DNA of 64,000 nt from Pseudomonas sp. UBA5706 (GTDB lineage: Bacteria > Pseudomonadota > Gammaproteobacteria > Pseudomonadales > Pseudomonadaceae): positions 19,443 through 83,442 of the forward strand of contig NZ_DIHC01000010.1 of assembly GCF_002419965.1 (NCBI RefSeq). The letters are read 5' to 3'. Position numbers and translations under genes: made by a program. Below are positions 17,800 through 28,397 of the stretch, piece after piece; position 1 is the first letter of the stretch; each line of letters starts with the position of its first letter. A model generated the notes under the pieces. That model was not told the DNA's origin and searched no databases. It worked only from the letters and a program-made list of their open reading frames with translations.

Positions 17800-20700
17800 T
17801 CAGTCGGCCAGCCAGCCATTGACCCAATGCTGGAGGTTGTCACCACGCAGTATGTAGTCGCGCATCACGATCTCTTTCAATTCATCGCCCATCCGATAGC
17901 TGGCAACCGGGTCGGCCAGGTGCATGCGGATCGCTTCGAGCCACTCTTCAGTGCTGTTGCTGATAATGCGGGTACAGGGCAGGTAACCCTCGTAAGCCCG
18001 GGTATCGCTGCAGATCACCGGATAACCGCAGGCGCCGTACTCCAGCAGTCGCAGGTTGCTTTTGCAGTCATTGAAGATGTGGTACTCCAGCGGGGCCAGC
18101 GCCAGATCGAGGTTCAGGCTGGCAAGCTTGGCCGGGTAGGCATGCAGCCCGACCGCAGGGTGGAATTCGTGAACGTAGGGTTTCAGTGCCTCGGGGCACA
18201 TGCCGAAGAACACCCACTCCACCTGATCCGCCAGTTCACGCACCACATCGGCAATGATCTCCAGATCGCCCGCATGACTGGTACCACCGCCCCAGCCTAC
18301 CCGGGGCTTGCCAGAGGTCTGCCGCTGACTACGCACTCCGCTCCACAATTGCGAAGCCAGCATGTTCGGCACCACGCGAATGTCCTGATGCAGCCCTGAC
18401 AGGGCATCGGCCAGCGCTGTCGTGGAGACCACGACGCGATCACACAGGCTGGTGCCCAGACGGACCATGCTCTCCATGTTGCTCGGCATGCTGCGCAGGT
18501 GACCGTTTTTCTTCGGCACGCTGATCACATAATCGTCCAGCTCATAGATGCGTCGCGCATTGGAGTAGGTCTTCAACTTGAGGACCTCATCGATCGAGGC
18601 CTGACTGTAGCGGCACTGCACGATGATCACATCGGGCGACTGGCGCTCCAGATCGATGATCGACGGCGAGTCATAGCTCAGGCGCCCCTCGATGCGGCCA
18701 TCGGCCTCCAGTTCCAGAAACGGTTGGGAAACGCGGTAATGCCCGACGGCCGTGCTGTTGACGGGCATTGCCAGAACATTGGGCAAGCGTCTTGTCGAAT
18801 AAGGATTCCAGCCTTTTTTAAGGCCCGGCTCAAGGCTGTAAAACGAGCCGGTCAGACGCAGGTTGGGGTTATAGGCCGGATCGCGAGCCACGGTCGGCAA
18901 CCAGCGCAGATAGAACGCCTGTTGATCGTTGATCTGAAGCTGTTTTTCTCGCTGCTGCTCGACCACCGGCAACGCACCTACGGCCAACAACGCTCGTGGC
19001 GCCCAGACCACCAGATAACCGGATTGACGCGCCCGCAGGCAAAGGTCTACTTCATTCAGGCTGCCCGTGAAGCCGGTGCTGTCGAGCCCGCCCAGTTGCT
19101 CGAACAGGGCCCGACGCACCAACAGGCATTCGGGCCCCACGGCGCTCAGGTTCTGCGTTGCCTTCAGACGCAGCAAATGGCCCGCAGCGTTCAGTGGCTC
19201 GCCGAAGAAAGCCGGACCGGCGGGCCCGTGGTAACCCAAAATGAGCCCAGCCTGGAGCACATAGCCTTCGGCGCTGAACAGCTTGCCGCCGACCACGCCC
19301 ACCTCAGATCTGCGCCCATGATTGAGCAACTCGTCGAGCCAGTCGGCATTAGCGACCACCGCATACACGCTGAGCATCAACAGGTAGTCGCCGCGCGCCA
19401 GAGACGCGGCGTAATTGCGAATGTCGCCAGCGTTGCCCTGCCCTGCGTAATGCACCACTCTGAGTTTGTCGCCGCCTACGGCCTGCATGTCAGCCAGCCA
19501 GGCGCGCGCGTCTACGCCCAGGCTGCCGTGATCGACGATCAGCACTTCGTAATTGCCGTAGGCGGTGTGGGTCAGCATCGTTTCAATGCAACGCTGCAAC
19601 GCGGCCAACTGGTCCTTATGGACGATGACCACCGACACCAGCGGCTGATCGACACTGAGGTATTGAACCTGATTGATCAGCGGCTGCTCGGTCTCATGCA
19701 AACGATGTTCTATACCCAGGCGCAGCAAATGCGCCTTGAGCACTTCGGCGCTTTGTTCGACCACCTGATCGAGTTTGAGCCACTGATCAAAGGCCAGTTG
19801 GGACTCGACCAGAATTTCGGCCACGTGATGCACGACGGCACCGCGCGCCTCGAACAGACGCCAGATCGCATCGTGAGGCGCCAGTTCGCCATAACGCGGG
19901 TCGAAACCGCCGAGCCCGGTGATCGCCTCCAGTTGGAAGGCCAGCACCCGGCCGACGTAGGGATAACTGCGCAGCAGATCGAGGTTGAAACCGGGCTTGA
20001 ACACGGGCTCTGCCGACTCGCCTTTGTGCAAGGCACCCTCGTCGCTGTAGATGCACAACACATCGGCTGTTGAAGCGATGCGTTCGGCCAGGATCAGCAG
20101 CGCGCAATCGATCAGGCGATCACCGGCGCGCAACAGGTACAGCCAGTCGACGCGCTGCAACTGAGGCACAAGCGTGTTCAACTGCGTCACCCAGTCGGCT
20201 TGCGCCGGCAGCGTAAATACCCGCTCGTGCAGCACCGCCTCTTCACAGCTGGCGGACAGCACCAGAATCAACTCCGGTGGATACAGCTGGGCTTCGAGGC
20301 TTTCCAGCGTCAGTGCCAGACTGGCCGGACTGCCAGACGGGTCAAGAACCACCGCCACCAGCTTGGGCTGCACCGGCCAGGTAGAGACGATATCGGGAAC
20401 ACGCGCCCGCTCGGCGCCGAACAGCGTGCGATAACTCAGCCATTGCTGATACAACCCGGCAAAACTTTCGCTGTCGCTGCCGACCCGCCATGGCAGCACG
20501 GCCTGTCGGTCACCCAGCATGCGACTGAGCGGCAACTCCTGCCATACGCGGGATTCGTCATACGCCTCAGCCAGGGGTACAAAACGGACCCAGCCGTAAT
20601 CAGGTGCGTCCTCGCCTGCACGTGCCTTGAGCATCTCCCTGAGCCAGTCGCGCTCACCGTCGACCCGGTCAATGACCGCCTGCTGGCGGCTGAAGCGCTC

Positions 20701-21387
20701 GGGGTGCAAGCGCTCGGCGCTGAGCACATCGTTGAGCATGACCATGTTGCCGCGCTTGAGCAGACAGATGTACAGCGCAAAATCGACCAGCGCCGTGAAC
20801 CCGTCCCCGACCTCTCTGAGGGCGGGCAGAATCTGCGCCACATCGCTGCTGCGCATCAGCGAACTGGTAAAGCCGCCCAGAAAGTTGGTCGGGGAGATAT
20901 CAAAGACCGACAGCAGGTCAGCACCGTAGAACAACGCACTGACTTCGGCGAGGGGGCAGTTCTCGATGCGCGCGGGCAGTTGGATGTCATCCGGATCGCA
21001 GAAATAGCGCTGAGCCAGCACCAGACTGACGTCGTCATGCTTATCCAGCACCTGCGCCTGCCGGGCAACTGCGGCAGGAAACAGCCGGTCGTCATCGCAC
21101 AGGAACTTGATGAACTGCCCACGGGCCTCGTTCAGGCCTACCAGCAAGTTGCCGACAAAGCCCTGACGTCTGGGGTTGCGAACGTAACGCAACGTTGCAG
21201 ACCCCGTCCCTGTCAGCTGTTCGACGATCTGCTCGATTTCATCGCCCTGGCTGTCATCACAGACCACCACCTCCAACGGCTGCCACGTCTGCGCCAGGGC
21301 ATCCAGCAGCGCCCGACGGAAAAAGCGCGGGTTGTAGGCGGGTATGACGATGCTGACCAGAGGAGCTGAATTCACGGGCGGGCTCAC
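17800..21387 (-). CDS. Giant multi-module flagellin glycosyltransferase (fgt1 position)
   Basis: A 1195-residue protein starting at GTG (GAGGAAA upstream). Modules: GT2 with PLVSIVIPAYNP and an intact DDD at 98-100; a GT2-like module (about 350-560) with YSDEG and FKPGFNLDLL; another GT2 (about 580-800) with PLVSVVIVHKDQ and VGVVGGKL, whose DXD is lost (MLSVYAVV); and a C-terminal GT4-like module (about 870-1190) with KPRVGWGGG and LLEYGACGYPVICSD. It lies directly after flgL, the place of P. syringae fgt1, the main flagellin glycosyltransferase. Likely role: assembling or attaching the flagellin glycan in the cytosol before export. Confidence 0.87.
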   Translation of the reverse strand: MSPPVNSAPLVSIVIPAYNPRFFRRALLDALAQTWQPLEVVVCDDSQGDEIEQIVEQLTGTGSATLRYVRNPRRQGFVGNLLVGLNEARGQFIKFLCDDDRLFPAAVARQAQVLDKHDDVSLVLAQRYFCDPDDIQLPARIENCPLAEVSALFYGADLLSVFDISPTNFLGGFTSSLMRSSDVAQILPALREVGDGFTALVDFALYICLLKRGNMVMLNDVLSAERLHPERFSRQQAVIDRVDGERDWLREMLKARAGEDAPDYGWVRFVPLAEAYDESRVWQELPLSRMLGDRQAVLPWRVGSDSESFAGLYQQWLSYRTLFGAERARVPDIVSTWPVQPKLVAVVLDPSGSPASLALTLESLEAQLYPPELILVLSASCEEAVLHERVFTLPAQADWVTQLNTLVPQLQRVDWLYLLRAGDRLIDCALLILAERIASTADVLCIYSDEGALHKGESAEPVFKPGFNLDLLRSYPYVGRVLAFQLEAITGLGGFDPRYGELAPHDAIWRLFEARGAVVHHVAEILVESQLAFDQWLKLDQVVEQSAEVLKAHLLRLGIEHRLHETEQPLINQVQYLSVDQPLVSVVIVHKDQLAALQRCIETMLTHTAYGNYEVLIVDHGSLGVDARAWLADMQAVGGDKLRVVHYAGQGNAGDIRNYAASLARGDYLLMLSVYAVVANADWLDELLNHGRRSEVGVVGGKLFSAEGYVLQAGLILGYHGPAGPAFFGEPLNAAGHLLRLKATQNLSAVGPECLLVRRALFEQLGGLDSTGFTGSLNEVDLCLRARQSGYLVVWAPRALLAVGALPVVEQQREKQLQINDQQAFYLRWLPTVARDPAYNPNLRLTGSFYSLEPGLKKGWNPYSTRRLPNVLAMPVNSTAVGHYRVSQPFLELEADGRIEGRLSYDSPSIIDLERQSPDVIIVQCRYSQASIDEVLKLKTYSNARRIYELDDYVISVPKKNGHLRSMPSNMESMVRLGTSLCDRVVVSTTALADALSGLHQDIRVVPNMLASQLWSGVRSQRQTSGKPRVGWGGGTSHAGDLEIIADVVRELADQVEWVFFGMCPEALKPYVHEFHPAVGLHAYPAKLASLNLDLALAPLEYHIFNDCKSNLRLLEYGACGYPVICSDTRAYEGYLPCTRIISNSTEEWLEAIRMHLADPVASYRMGDELKEIVMRDYILRGDNLQHWVNGWLAD

Positions 21388-21456
21388 TGAGCGGCGCGTT
21401 TCCTCGCGGGAAGGAAGGACTTGCCGCTGATATTAACGATAGAGACTCAGCGGTGG

Positions 21457-21481
21457 CGAAGCCGGATGAATCCGGCCTCGC
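21457..21481. other. GC-rich stem-loop between flgL and the glycosyltransferase gene
   Basis: GCCGGAT (21461-21467) pairs with ATCCGGC (21470-21476), extended by GCGA/TCGC with one mismatch. There is no T-run, so it is not a classical terminator. It may slow or process the flg transcript between flgL and the glycosylation genes. Confidence 0.35.
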
Positions 21482-21496
21482 CTTGCAATGGGATGA

Positions 21497-23110
21497 TTAC
21501 AACTTGCTGAACAAATTCAGCGCAGACAGTTGCGTGAAGACCAGTTGCGAGGCCTGCAACATGGTCTTTTGCAGGGTCAGGCGCGCAATGGCGTCCACCG
21601 GATCGGAGGCGGTGATGGTACCTGCTTCGGTCGTGCCGTTATCAATCAGGTTCTGGTTAGTAACACCCTGGTCGGTCGCGGTCCTGGACCTTGCACCGCC
21701 GTCACTGACCGCATTGGAGATCTGATTGGAGGCACTGGTGAGGTTGCCGATGGTCGAGGTCAGCGTGGCCTGCAGTTTTTGCGCTGCAACCGGATCGCCA
21801 TCGACCTTGCCATTGAGCGCAGTGATCACGTTCGACAGGGTATTGAGCACGTTCTGCGTTTGCTGGGTCGACGACGACGCGGTGAACTGATCACCGCTGG
21901 CCAGCGACGGTGGAGTACCACTGAAGGTAAAGGTCACACCCGCGGCGACCGCCTGGTTGGCAACCGGCGATCCGCTCAGCGTGCCGGTGGACACCGGCTT
22001 GCTGGTCGCCGCATCGTAGGGTGCTGCGTACAGGCTGAACGTGGTGGCGTCGGAAAAACGCAGCACCGCCCCGCCATTTGGGAACGTCTTGTCGAACGTC
22101 GCCTGATCGGTGACCTTGGAGCTGGTGATGACCGTGGAGCTCGACGAGTTACTTGGCAGGCGAGCGGTACTGACGGTGCTCGGTGACACTGCCAGCTCGA
22201 AGGTATGTGGCGATGCTGTCATCGCGGCGTCGGCTTCAGCGGAGCTGCCGTACTGCGCAGTCGTCAGGTTGATGTTCAGGCTCATTTCCAGGCCACGGAA
22301 CGTGATGGCCTGAGACGCACCGCTGGTGGTGGCGAACTTGCCTGCCTGGCTCGCCTCGCCGGTGACGTCAGTACCATCCTTGTCGAGGATCGTGTACTGG
22401 CTGCCATTGGTGAAGCTGATGCTGTAAGGCTGACCGGTCGTGAACTTGCTGTTGTAGGCAGCCGTGTCGCTGACGCTGCCGCCGGACAAGGAAATCATCC
22501 CGTCGTCGGTGGTCGGCGAGGTCAGGCTGGCCGTGGTGCGTGTCGTGTTGACCGCCTGCTCGAAGGCGTCCCAGCCAGTGGTATTGCTGGCCATGGAAAT
22601 GCCGCTGCCGATGTCCAGCATGTTGCGCGTTTGGTCGCCCTGATAGCTATAGGTGCCATCGGGATTGACCACGTAGGGCTCGGTGGTGGATTTGGAACCG
22701 GCGAACAGATACGAACCGTTGGCGTCCTTGCTGTTCATCAGGCCAAGGATTTGCGTCTGCAGCTGCTTGAGCTCGGCCGCGTTGGCCTGGCGGTCCTTGT
22801 CGGTAAAGGTGGCGTCATTGGCCCCCAGCACCAGTTCCTGGGCGCGCTGGATCGCCTGGGTGATGGACGTCATCGCCGTCTCGGTCTGGACCACACCGGT
22901 ATTAATGCTGTCGATGTTGGACTTGTACTGATTAAGCTGGGTACCCATCTGCTGCAGTTGCAGAACGCGAGCTGCGCCGACCGGATCGTCGGCCGCCGTA
23001 TTGAGCTTGATCTGACTGGCCACCTCGTCGCTGGTCTTGGTGGTATTGGCGTAGTTACGCGAGTAGTTCGCAGCACTGGTCTCGTAAAACTGAGCGGTGG
23101 AAATACGCAT
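21497..23110 (-). CDS. flgL: Flagellar hook-filament junction protein FlgL (HAP3)
   Basis: The 537-residue protein has flagellin-like ends: N-terminal MRISTAQFYETSAANYSRNYANTTKTSDEVASQ (about 1-140) and C-terminal TLQKTMLQASQLVFTQLSALNLFSKL (about 440-537). The centre is expanded and Ser/Thr-rich, making it longer than the enteric FlgL (about 317) and the P. aeruginosa one (about 440). FlgL joins the hook to the filament with FlgK and is exported through the flagellar type III system. The flgK stop lies 13 bases before its start. It closes the flgF-to-flgL series. Confidence 0.95.
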   Translation of the reverse strand: MRISTAQFYETSAANYSRNYANTTKTSDEVASQIKLNTAADDPVGAARVLQLQQMGTQLNQYKSNIDSINTGVVQTETAMTSITQAIQRAQELVLGANDATFTDKDRQANAAELKQLQTQILGLMNSKDANGSYLFAGSKSTTEPYVVNPDGTYSYQGDQTRNMLDIGSGISMASNTTGWDAFEQAVNTTRTTASLTSPTTDDGMISLSGGSVSDTAAYNSKFTTGQPYSISFTNGSQYTILDKDGTDVTGEASQAGKFATTSGASQAITFRGLEMSLNINLTTAQYGSSAEADAAMTASPHTFELAVSPSTVSTARLPSNSSSSTVITSSKVTDQATFDKTFPNGGAVLRFSDATTFSLYAAPYDAATSKPVSTGTLSGSPVANQAVAAGVTFTFSGTPPSLASGDQFTASSSTQQTQNVLNTLSNVITALNGKVDGDPVAAQKLQATLTSTIGNLTSASNQISNAVSDGGARSRTATDQGVTNQNLIDNGTTEAGTITASDPVDAIARLTLQKTMLQASQLVFTQLSALNLFSKL

Positions 23111-23123
23111 GAATTACGACTCC

Positions 23124-25169
23124 TTAAAGACTGTTGATCAGCGTGCTGAAGATGGTTTGAGCCGCTTTGATGATCTGCGACGACGCGGTGTAGTACTGCT
23201 GATACTTGAGCAGGTCAGCCGCCTCTTCATCCAGCGACACGCCGGAAACGCTGTCGCGCGCAGATTTGGCCTGGGTCAGCACGGCAGTGGTCGCCGTGGC
23301 ATCGTTCTTGGCCTGAGCCGCCTTGGAACCGACCGTGGTGATCATGTTGCTGTTGGCGCCACTGAGGCTCATGCCCGTGCCATTGCCCAACGAGTTGTCG
23401 ACCGTCTGCTTGGTCTGCAGCGTTAGCGCCGTCTGCGAGTTGCGGTTATCCGCAGAGCCAGCGCCCGTGAGCGCGATGCTGTAAGTATCGCCACTGGTGG
23501 CCGAACCGGAGAGGGTCATGCCGATACTGAACGACTGCGCCGTGCCCGTAGAATCGGTGTACCCCACATTCAGGGAGATATCGTTGCTCTGTCCCTGAAC
23601 CACGTTGCCGGTGATCGCGTTACCGTCCTTGTCCTTGACGGCCGCGCCATTGGCATCGATCAGTGAATAGGACTGGGCGCCATTGGTGACGTCGCCCAGT
23701 ACCAGACGCATTGGCGTCGCACCACTGATGGCGCTGCGCAGATCGGTAGTGGCCGTGGTGTCGTAGATATCGGCCAGGGTATTGAGGGTTGGCTGAGTGA
23801 ACGTCGCCGAGCCTTTGTTACTCGCACCCGCGGTGCCCGTCAGCGCTGCTGCGGTGGCGATGGCTTTGGGGTCGGTCATCACCGTCTTGATGTTGGCGGC
23901 GCCGGTGGCCGTCGGGCTGATCTTGAAGCTGTCGCCCTCGGCGGAGCTGCCGGTGAACTTGAGCGAGAACCCATCGATGACCGGGGCGCTGCTGTCACTG
24001 GTGTTGTACGAGCCCATGTCTTTGCCATCAGACAGACGCTTGACGCTGTACTGGCCGCTGGCGTCGGTGAACGTCACCTGATAGTTGTTAGTGGTCAATG
24101 CGCCGGTGTCGCTGATCGAAACAGCAAAGTTGCCGGATGTCTGGGCGTTTTTCGCGTTAGCCAGGCTGCGCTGACTGGTCAGACTTGTATCGTTGATGCT
24201 GTTGAACAAGTTGCTGCCGTAGTTGCCGTTGGCATCAACGCCCTGGTTCATCTGCTGGTTGACCTGATCGGCAGCAACCACCGCCAGGCGGCCCAGCTCG
24301 CTGGCCGCCGGTTGCAGCACGTCGCTGCGGTAGCGCACCAGACCACCCAGCGTACCGCCGGTGACGACACCGGTCACATCCACGCTGCTGTTCTGATAAT
24401 TGAGCTTGAGCGAATAAACGCTCGGATCGGCGTCACTCGGCGTCGCAGACAGAGTATTGGCCGTGGTGCCTGTGACCAGCGGTTGGCCGGTGCCGATGTA
24501 GACGTCATAGCTGCTGTTGGATTCGACGACTTTGGCGCCCACCAGATCATTGAGTTGACGCACCGCTTCGTTACGCGAATCGAGCAGCGAGTTCGGCTGG
24601 CTACCGGAGGCCTGGGCCTGAGTGATCTGCTTGTTCAGGTCAGCGATCGAAGACGCCAGCGAATTGACCTGCCCTGCGACCGCGGTCATCTGCGTATTGA
24701 TCGTCGCGTTCTGGTCTTTCATCTGCGAAGAAATCGCGTTGAATTGCGCAGTCAGCGCCGAGGCGCTGGTCAGAAAATCGGTACGCGCGGCGGAGTCGGT
24801 CGGTTTGTCCGAAAGCGCCTGCAACTTGGTGAAGAAATTACTCAGCACGGTGCTGACGCCGGTCGAGCTGCTCGACAGCATCGAGTCCAGCTTGCTGGCC
24901 TGACCGAGGTAGGCCTGGGCGTCGGAGTCGAGCGACGTACTGGTCTGCAATTGGGTATCGAGGTAGCCATTGTAGATGCGACGCACGTCAGACAGCGTGG
25001 TGCCGGTGCCGATGAAACCGACGCCGATATTCTGCTGCGCACTGGCAGTGGTCAGCACCTGCTGGCGCGAGTAGCCCTGCGTGTTGACGTTGGCCGTGTT
25101 GTTGCCAGTGGTGTTCATCGCGGCGTTGCTGGCGGTCAACCCTGAAAGCCCGATTGAGATCAGTGACAT
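23124..25169 (-). CDS. flgK: Flagellar hook-associated protein FlgK (HAP1)
   Basis: A 681-residue axial protein. The N-terminus MSLISIGLSGLTASNAAMNTTGNNTANVNTQGYSRQ has the rod/hook family motif (NNxANxNTxGYSRQ), followed by a coiled-coil stretch (about 90-200) and a variable Gly/Ser/Thr-rich middle. The C-terminus SGVSLDEEAADLLKYQQYYTASSQIIKAAQTIF is the flagellar hook C-terminal domain. It is secreted through the flagellar apparatus and forms the junction between hook and FlgL. It is 10 bases downstream of flgJ. Confidence 0.97.
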   Translation of the reverse strand: MSLISIGLSGLTASNAAMNTTGNNTANVNTQGYSRQQVLTTASAQQNIGVGFIGTGTTLSDVRRIYNGYLDTQLQTSTSLDSDAQAYLGQASKLDSMLSSSSTGVSTVLSNFFTKLQALSDKPTDSAARTDFLTSASALTAQFNAISSQMKDQNATINTQMTAVAGQVNSLASSIADLNKQITQAQASGSQPNSLLDSRNEAVRQLNDLVGAKVVESNSSYDVYIGTGQPLVTGTTANTLSATPSDADPSVYSLKLNYQNSSVDVTGVVTGGTLGGLVRYRSDVLQPAASELGRLAVVAADQVNQQMNQGVDANGNYGSNLFNSINDTSLTSQRSLANAKNAQTSGNFAVSISDTGALTTNNYQVTFTDASGQYSVKRLSDGKDMGSYNTSDSSAPVIDGFSLKFTGSSAEGDSFKISPTATGAANIKTVMTDPKAIATAAALTGTAGASNKGSATFTQPTLNTLADIYDTTATTDLRSAISGATPMRLVLGDVTNGAQSYSLIDANGAAVKDKDGNAITGNVVQGQSNDISLNVGYTDSTGTAQSFSIGMTLSGSATSGDTYSIALTGAGSADNRNSQTALTLQTKQTVDNSLGNGTGMSLSGANSNMITTVGSKAAQAKNDATATTAVLTQAKSARDSVSGVSLDEEAADLLKYQQYYTASSQIIKAAQTIFSTLINSL

Positions 25170-25179
25170 GGTTCAAACC

Positions 25180-26442
25180 TTATAAAGTCGTGGAAGAGCC
25201 CGATGCGGCTGCGTAGTTCTGGTAGCTCTTCATCTGTTTTGCTATGTGAGAAATCTTGCTGGCATAACCCGGGTCGGTGGCGTAACCGGCTTTCTGCAGC
25301 TCTTTCACAAACTGTTCCGGGTTATCGGCCGATTTCAGCGTAGCTTGATAGCGGCTGTTGTTCTGCAGGAAGCTCACCAGGTCGTGGAAGCTGCTGGCGT
25401 ACGAATCATAGGAGCGGAAGTCCGCCGTTTCCTTGACCATCTGGCCGTCGCGGAACTCGCTGGTGATGGCGCGCGCTTCAGGTCCCTGCCAACCGCCCTG
25501 GGCCTTGATGCCGAACAGGTTGTGACTGCTGCTGCCGTCGGATTGACGCATGATCGATTTACCCCAGCCGGTTTCCAGCGCGGCCTGGGCCACCAGCACC
25601 GTTGGGTCGACGCCGATACGGGCGGCAGCGTCCTTGGCCAAGGGCAGCATGGTCGCGACAAACTCGTCGGCGTTGGCGAATGCCGCCTTGCCGGGCGCCA
25701 AGGGCGTCTGCACCCGGTTGCGCACATACGCGTCGGCCTGCGCGGTGTATTCCGGTCCAATGGTCCAGTCGCCATTGCTGCCTGCCTTTTTAGCGGCGGC
25801 CACGGCGTTGGAAACAGCAATACGGTTTTTCAGCGTGGTAGCGCTGGCGGCCGCATCCTGTGTGGCGGCTGTGTTGGGAACGATGCCGGCCATGATCCGG
25901 TCGCTCAATTTGCTTGGCAGCGAAAGACGACGCGAATTGAGCGCTGCGACGTCGTTGTGTGGCGTGCCGTCGGCAGCGGTCGCAGCGGCGGTCACCGAGC
26001 GCGTAGCCCACAGCGGTCGCTGGGCAACTCGCGTCGCCAGAGCAGGCGTCGCCTGGCTGGCGTCTGTCTTGGCGGCTGCCGTGGTATCAGCAGTGGCGGG
26101 CGCAACGGTGCCGGCCTTGATCTTGGACAGTTGGCGCATCAGCACGTCCTGCAGACCGATACCTCCACCCTCGCGCGACATGCTCACCGACAGTTGCTGG
26201 TCGTACATGTCCTGATACTGCCGCGTTGCCGCGGTGTTCATCGGGTTATCCTTGGCCAGCACTTCGTTGGCCGAACGCATGGCCTTGAGCATTTGGCTGA
26301 CGAACAGCGACTCGAACTCCTGCGCCACTTTCTTGAGATTCGCATCGCTGTCGCGGTCGCCATTCTTCATGGCGGTCAGACGATTGAGGTCGGTATACGC
26401 CCCCGAATCGCCCGAAGACACACCGCCGCTGGGAATACTCAT
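25180..26442 (-). CDS. flgJ: Flagellar rod-assembly muramidase FlgJ
   Basis: A 420-residue protein. The N-terminal rod-binding domain (about 15-120; VAQEFESLFVSQMLKAMRSANEVL) caps the growing rod. A long Ala-rich linker follows, then the glucosaminidase domain (about 240-405; VLVAQAALETGWGKSIM with the catalytic Glu, and NLFGIKA). It cuts peptidoglycan in the periplasm so the rod can pass. It lies 11 bases after flgI and 10 before flgK. The linker is longer than in enteric FlgJ (about 313 residues total). Confidence 0.96.
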   Translation of the reverse strand: MSIPSGGVSSGDSGAYTDLNRLTAMKNGDRDSDANLKKVAQEFESLFVSQMLKAMRSANEVLAKDNPMNTAATRQYQDMYDQQLSVSMSREGGGIGLQDVLMRQLSKIKAGTVAPATADTTAAAKTDASQATPALATRVAQRPLWATRSVTAAATAADGTPHNDVAALNSRRLSLPSKLSDRIMAGIVPNTAATQDAAASATTLKNRIAVSNAVAAAKKAGSNGDWTIGPEYTAQADAYVRNRVQTPLAPGKAAFANADEFVATMLPLAKDAAARIGVDPTVLVAQAALETGWGKSIMRQSDGSSSHNLFGIKAQGGWQGPEARAITSEFRDGQMVKETADFRSYDSYASSFHDLVSFLQNNSRYQATLKSADNPEQFVKELQKAGYATDPGYASKISHIAKQMKSYQNYAAASGSSTTL

Positions 26443-26453
26443 GCTCGCTTACC

Positions 26454-27563
26454 TTAAATCACGATCAGGTCGGCTTGCAGCGCGCCGGCCTGTTTCAGTG
26501 CTTCGAGAATCGCCATCAGGTCGCCTGGCGCCGCGCCCACCTGGTTGACCGCACGCACGATCTCGTCAAGCGTGGTGCCAGGGCCGAACTTGAACATTGG
26601 GTGCATTTCCTGCGCTGCGTTGACCTTCGAGCGCGGCACCACGGCGGTCTGGCCGTTGGAGAACGCACCCGGCTGGCTGACCACAGGGTCCTCGGTGATG
26701 GTCACGGTAAGGCTGCCGTGGGTAACAGCCGCAGGCGAAACCTTAACGTTCTGGCCGATCACAATGGTGCCGGTACGCGAGTTGATGATGACTTTGGCCG
26801 AGGTCTGGCCCGGATCGATTTCCAGGTTTTCCAGCACCGACAGGTAGTCGACGCGCTGATTGGGGTCCAACGGCGCAGTCACGCGCACGGAGCCGCCATC
26901 CACCGCTTGGGCGACGCCTGGGCCGAGCATGTCGTTGATTTTGTCGACGATGCGCTTGGCTGTGGTGAAGTCATTGCGATTGAGGTTCAGGGTCAGCGAG
27001 TTGCCCTGATTAAAACCGCTCGGCACCGCGCGTTCGACCGACGCACCGCCAGGAATACGCCCCGAGGACGGAACGTTGACGGTGATCTTCGAGCCATCAC
27101 GGCCTTCGGCGTCAAAACCGCCGACCACCAGGTTGCCCTGAGCGACCGCGTAGACGTTGCCGTCGATACCCTTCATCGGCGTCATTAACAGGGCACCGCC
27201 GCGCAGGCTTTTCGAGTTACCGATGGACGACACCGTGATGTCGATCTGCTGACCCGGTTTGGCGAACGGCGGCAAATCGGCGTACACCGCCACCGCTGCG
27301 ACGTTCTTCAACTGCACGGTGCCCGAACCTGCCGGCACCTTGATGCCGAACTGCGAGAGCATGTTATTGAAGGTCTGCAGGGTAAACGGCGTCTGCGTGG
27401 TCTGGTCACCCGTGCCGTTCAGACCCACCACCAGACCGTAACCGATCAACTGGTTGGTGCGCACGCCAGAGATACTGGCAATGTCCTTCAGGCGCTCGGC
27501 GTGAGCACCCAGGGCCGCGGTGAACAACAGTGCCGCTGCTATCAGCTGCTTGAACGTGATCAT
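26454..27563 (-). CDS. flgI: Flagellar P-ring protein FlgI
   Basis: 369 residues from the ATG at 27563, which gives a clear Sec signal peptide ([22 protein letters not shown], cleavage after about 22). A longer in-frame extension to 27758 runs into flgH and is not a signal sequence. The mature part matches Flg[46 protein letters not shown] and the C-terminal [38 protein letters not shown] ending (here GTTLDEIV). FlgI polymerises in the periplasm as the P-ring around the rod; FlgA is its chaperone, encoded at 35976. Confidence 0.96.
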   Translation of the reverse strand: MITFKQLIAAALLFTAALGAHAERLKDIASISGVRTNQLIGYGLVVGLNGTGDQTTQTPFTLQTFNNMLSQFGIKVPAGSGTVQLKNVAAVAVYADLPPFAKPGQQIDITVSSIGNSKSLRGGALLMTPMKGIDGNVYAVAQGNLVVGGFDAEGRDGSKITVNVPSSGRIPGGASVERAVPSGFNQGNSLTLNLNRNDFTTAKRIVDKINDMLGPGVAQAVDGGSVRVTAPLDPNQRVDYLSVLENLEIDPGQTSAKVIINSRTGTIVIGQNVKVSPAAVTHGSLTVTITEDPVVSQPGAFSNGQTAVVPRSKVNAAQEMHPMFKFGPGTTLDEIVRAVNQVGAAPGDLMAILEALKQAGALQADLIVI

Positions 27564-27576
27564 GGCTATCCCGGTA

Positions 27577-28290
27577 TCAGAAAGGGAACAACGGGCTGAG
27601 GAAGAATCGGTCGAACCAGCCTGGCTGACTGGAATCGGCAAATGCCCCTGTACCGGAATAAGTGATCCGTGCATCGGCCACGCGAGTGGACGACACGGTG
27701 TTGTCCGTGGCGATGTCATCGGCCCGGATGAGGCCGGCAATCCGCACCAGCTCATCACCGGTGTTCAGCGTCATCCACTTTTCGCCGCGCACCGAGAGGA
27801 TGCCGTTGGGCAGCACGTCGGCCACGGTGACCGTGATCGAACCGGTCAGGCTGTTGCTCTGCGCCGCCTTGCCGTCGCCCTTGGTCGCGCGGTCGCCGCT
27901 GTAGCCGGCGTCCAGGCTCAGGTTGCCGCCGCCCACCGGGTTGCTGGTACTGACACCGGCACCGAACAGCGACGTCAGGCCCAGGCTGGTTTTGCTGGTC
28001 TTGCTGATGCCGGAACTGGCGGCCTTGCTGGCAGCCATTTTCTCGGAGAGGGTGATGGTGATGATGTCACCGACCCGGTACGCCTTGCGGTCGCCGTAGA
28101 GATTCTGCTCGAAACCGGCCTGATAGATCGAGCCGTTGTTCGCCGCCGACGGCAGCGGCGTTCGAGGCAACACCGGCGCGTAGTAAGGGTCATTGGGTTT
28201 GGCCGAGGGCGCAACGCAACCGGTCAACAGCGCGATACCGCACAGCGGTGCTGCCAACAGGGAAAGCCGCAATACAGAAAGCCGTTTCAT
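27577..28290 (-). CDS. flgH: Flagellar L-ring lipoprotein FlgH
   Basis: 237 residues from the ATG at 28290. This start gives a lipoprotein signal ([12 protein letters not shown]...ALLTGC) with a LTGC lipobox at about 21-24. The frame is open back to 28401, but those residues are not signal-like. Family motifs: [56 protein letters not shown] and the aromatic end [14 protein letters not shown]. FlgH forms the outer-membrane L-ring. The gene lies 13 bases before flgI and 107 after flgG. Confidence 0.96.
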   Translation of the reverse strand: MKRLSVLRLSLLAAPLCGIALLTGCVAPSAKPNDPYYAPVLPRTPLPSAANNGSIYQAGFEQNLYGDRKAYRVGDIITITLSEKMAASKAASSGISKTSKTSLGLTSLFGAGVSTSNPVGGGNLSLDAGYSGDRATKGDGKAAQSNSLTGSITVTVADVLPNGILSVRGEKWMTLNTGDELVRIAGLIRADDIATDNTVSSTRVADARITYSGTGAFADSSQPGWFDRFFLSPLFPF

Positions 28291-28397
28291 GACACTTAAA
28301 ACCTCGCGGTGTAGCAGGCGTTTCAGGCGCCCCATCGGATTGATCAGGTGTTTATTGCAGGACATCAGGCGTTTCAGGTTCCGTTTACCGCCGCGCG

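Noticed and set aside
18499..20073. A 524-codon plus-strand frame inside the 17800 glycosyltransferase gene
   Set aside because: Antisense shadow of a strong coding region; His/Gln/Arg-rich composition typical of reversed GC-rich codons.
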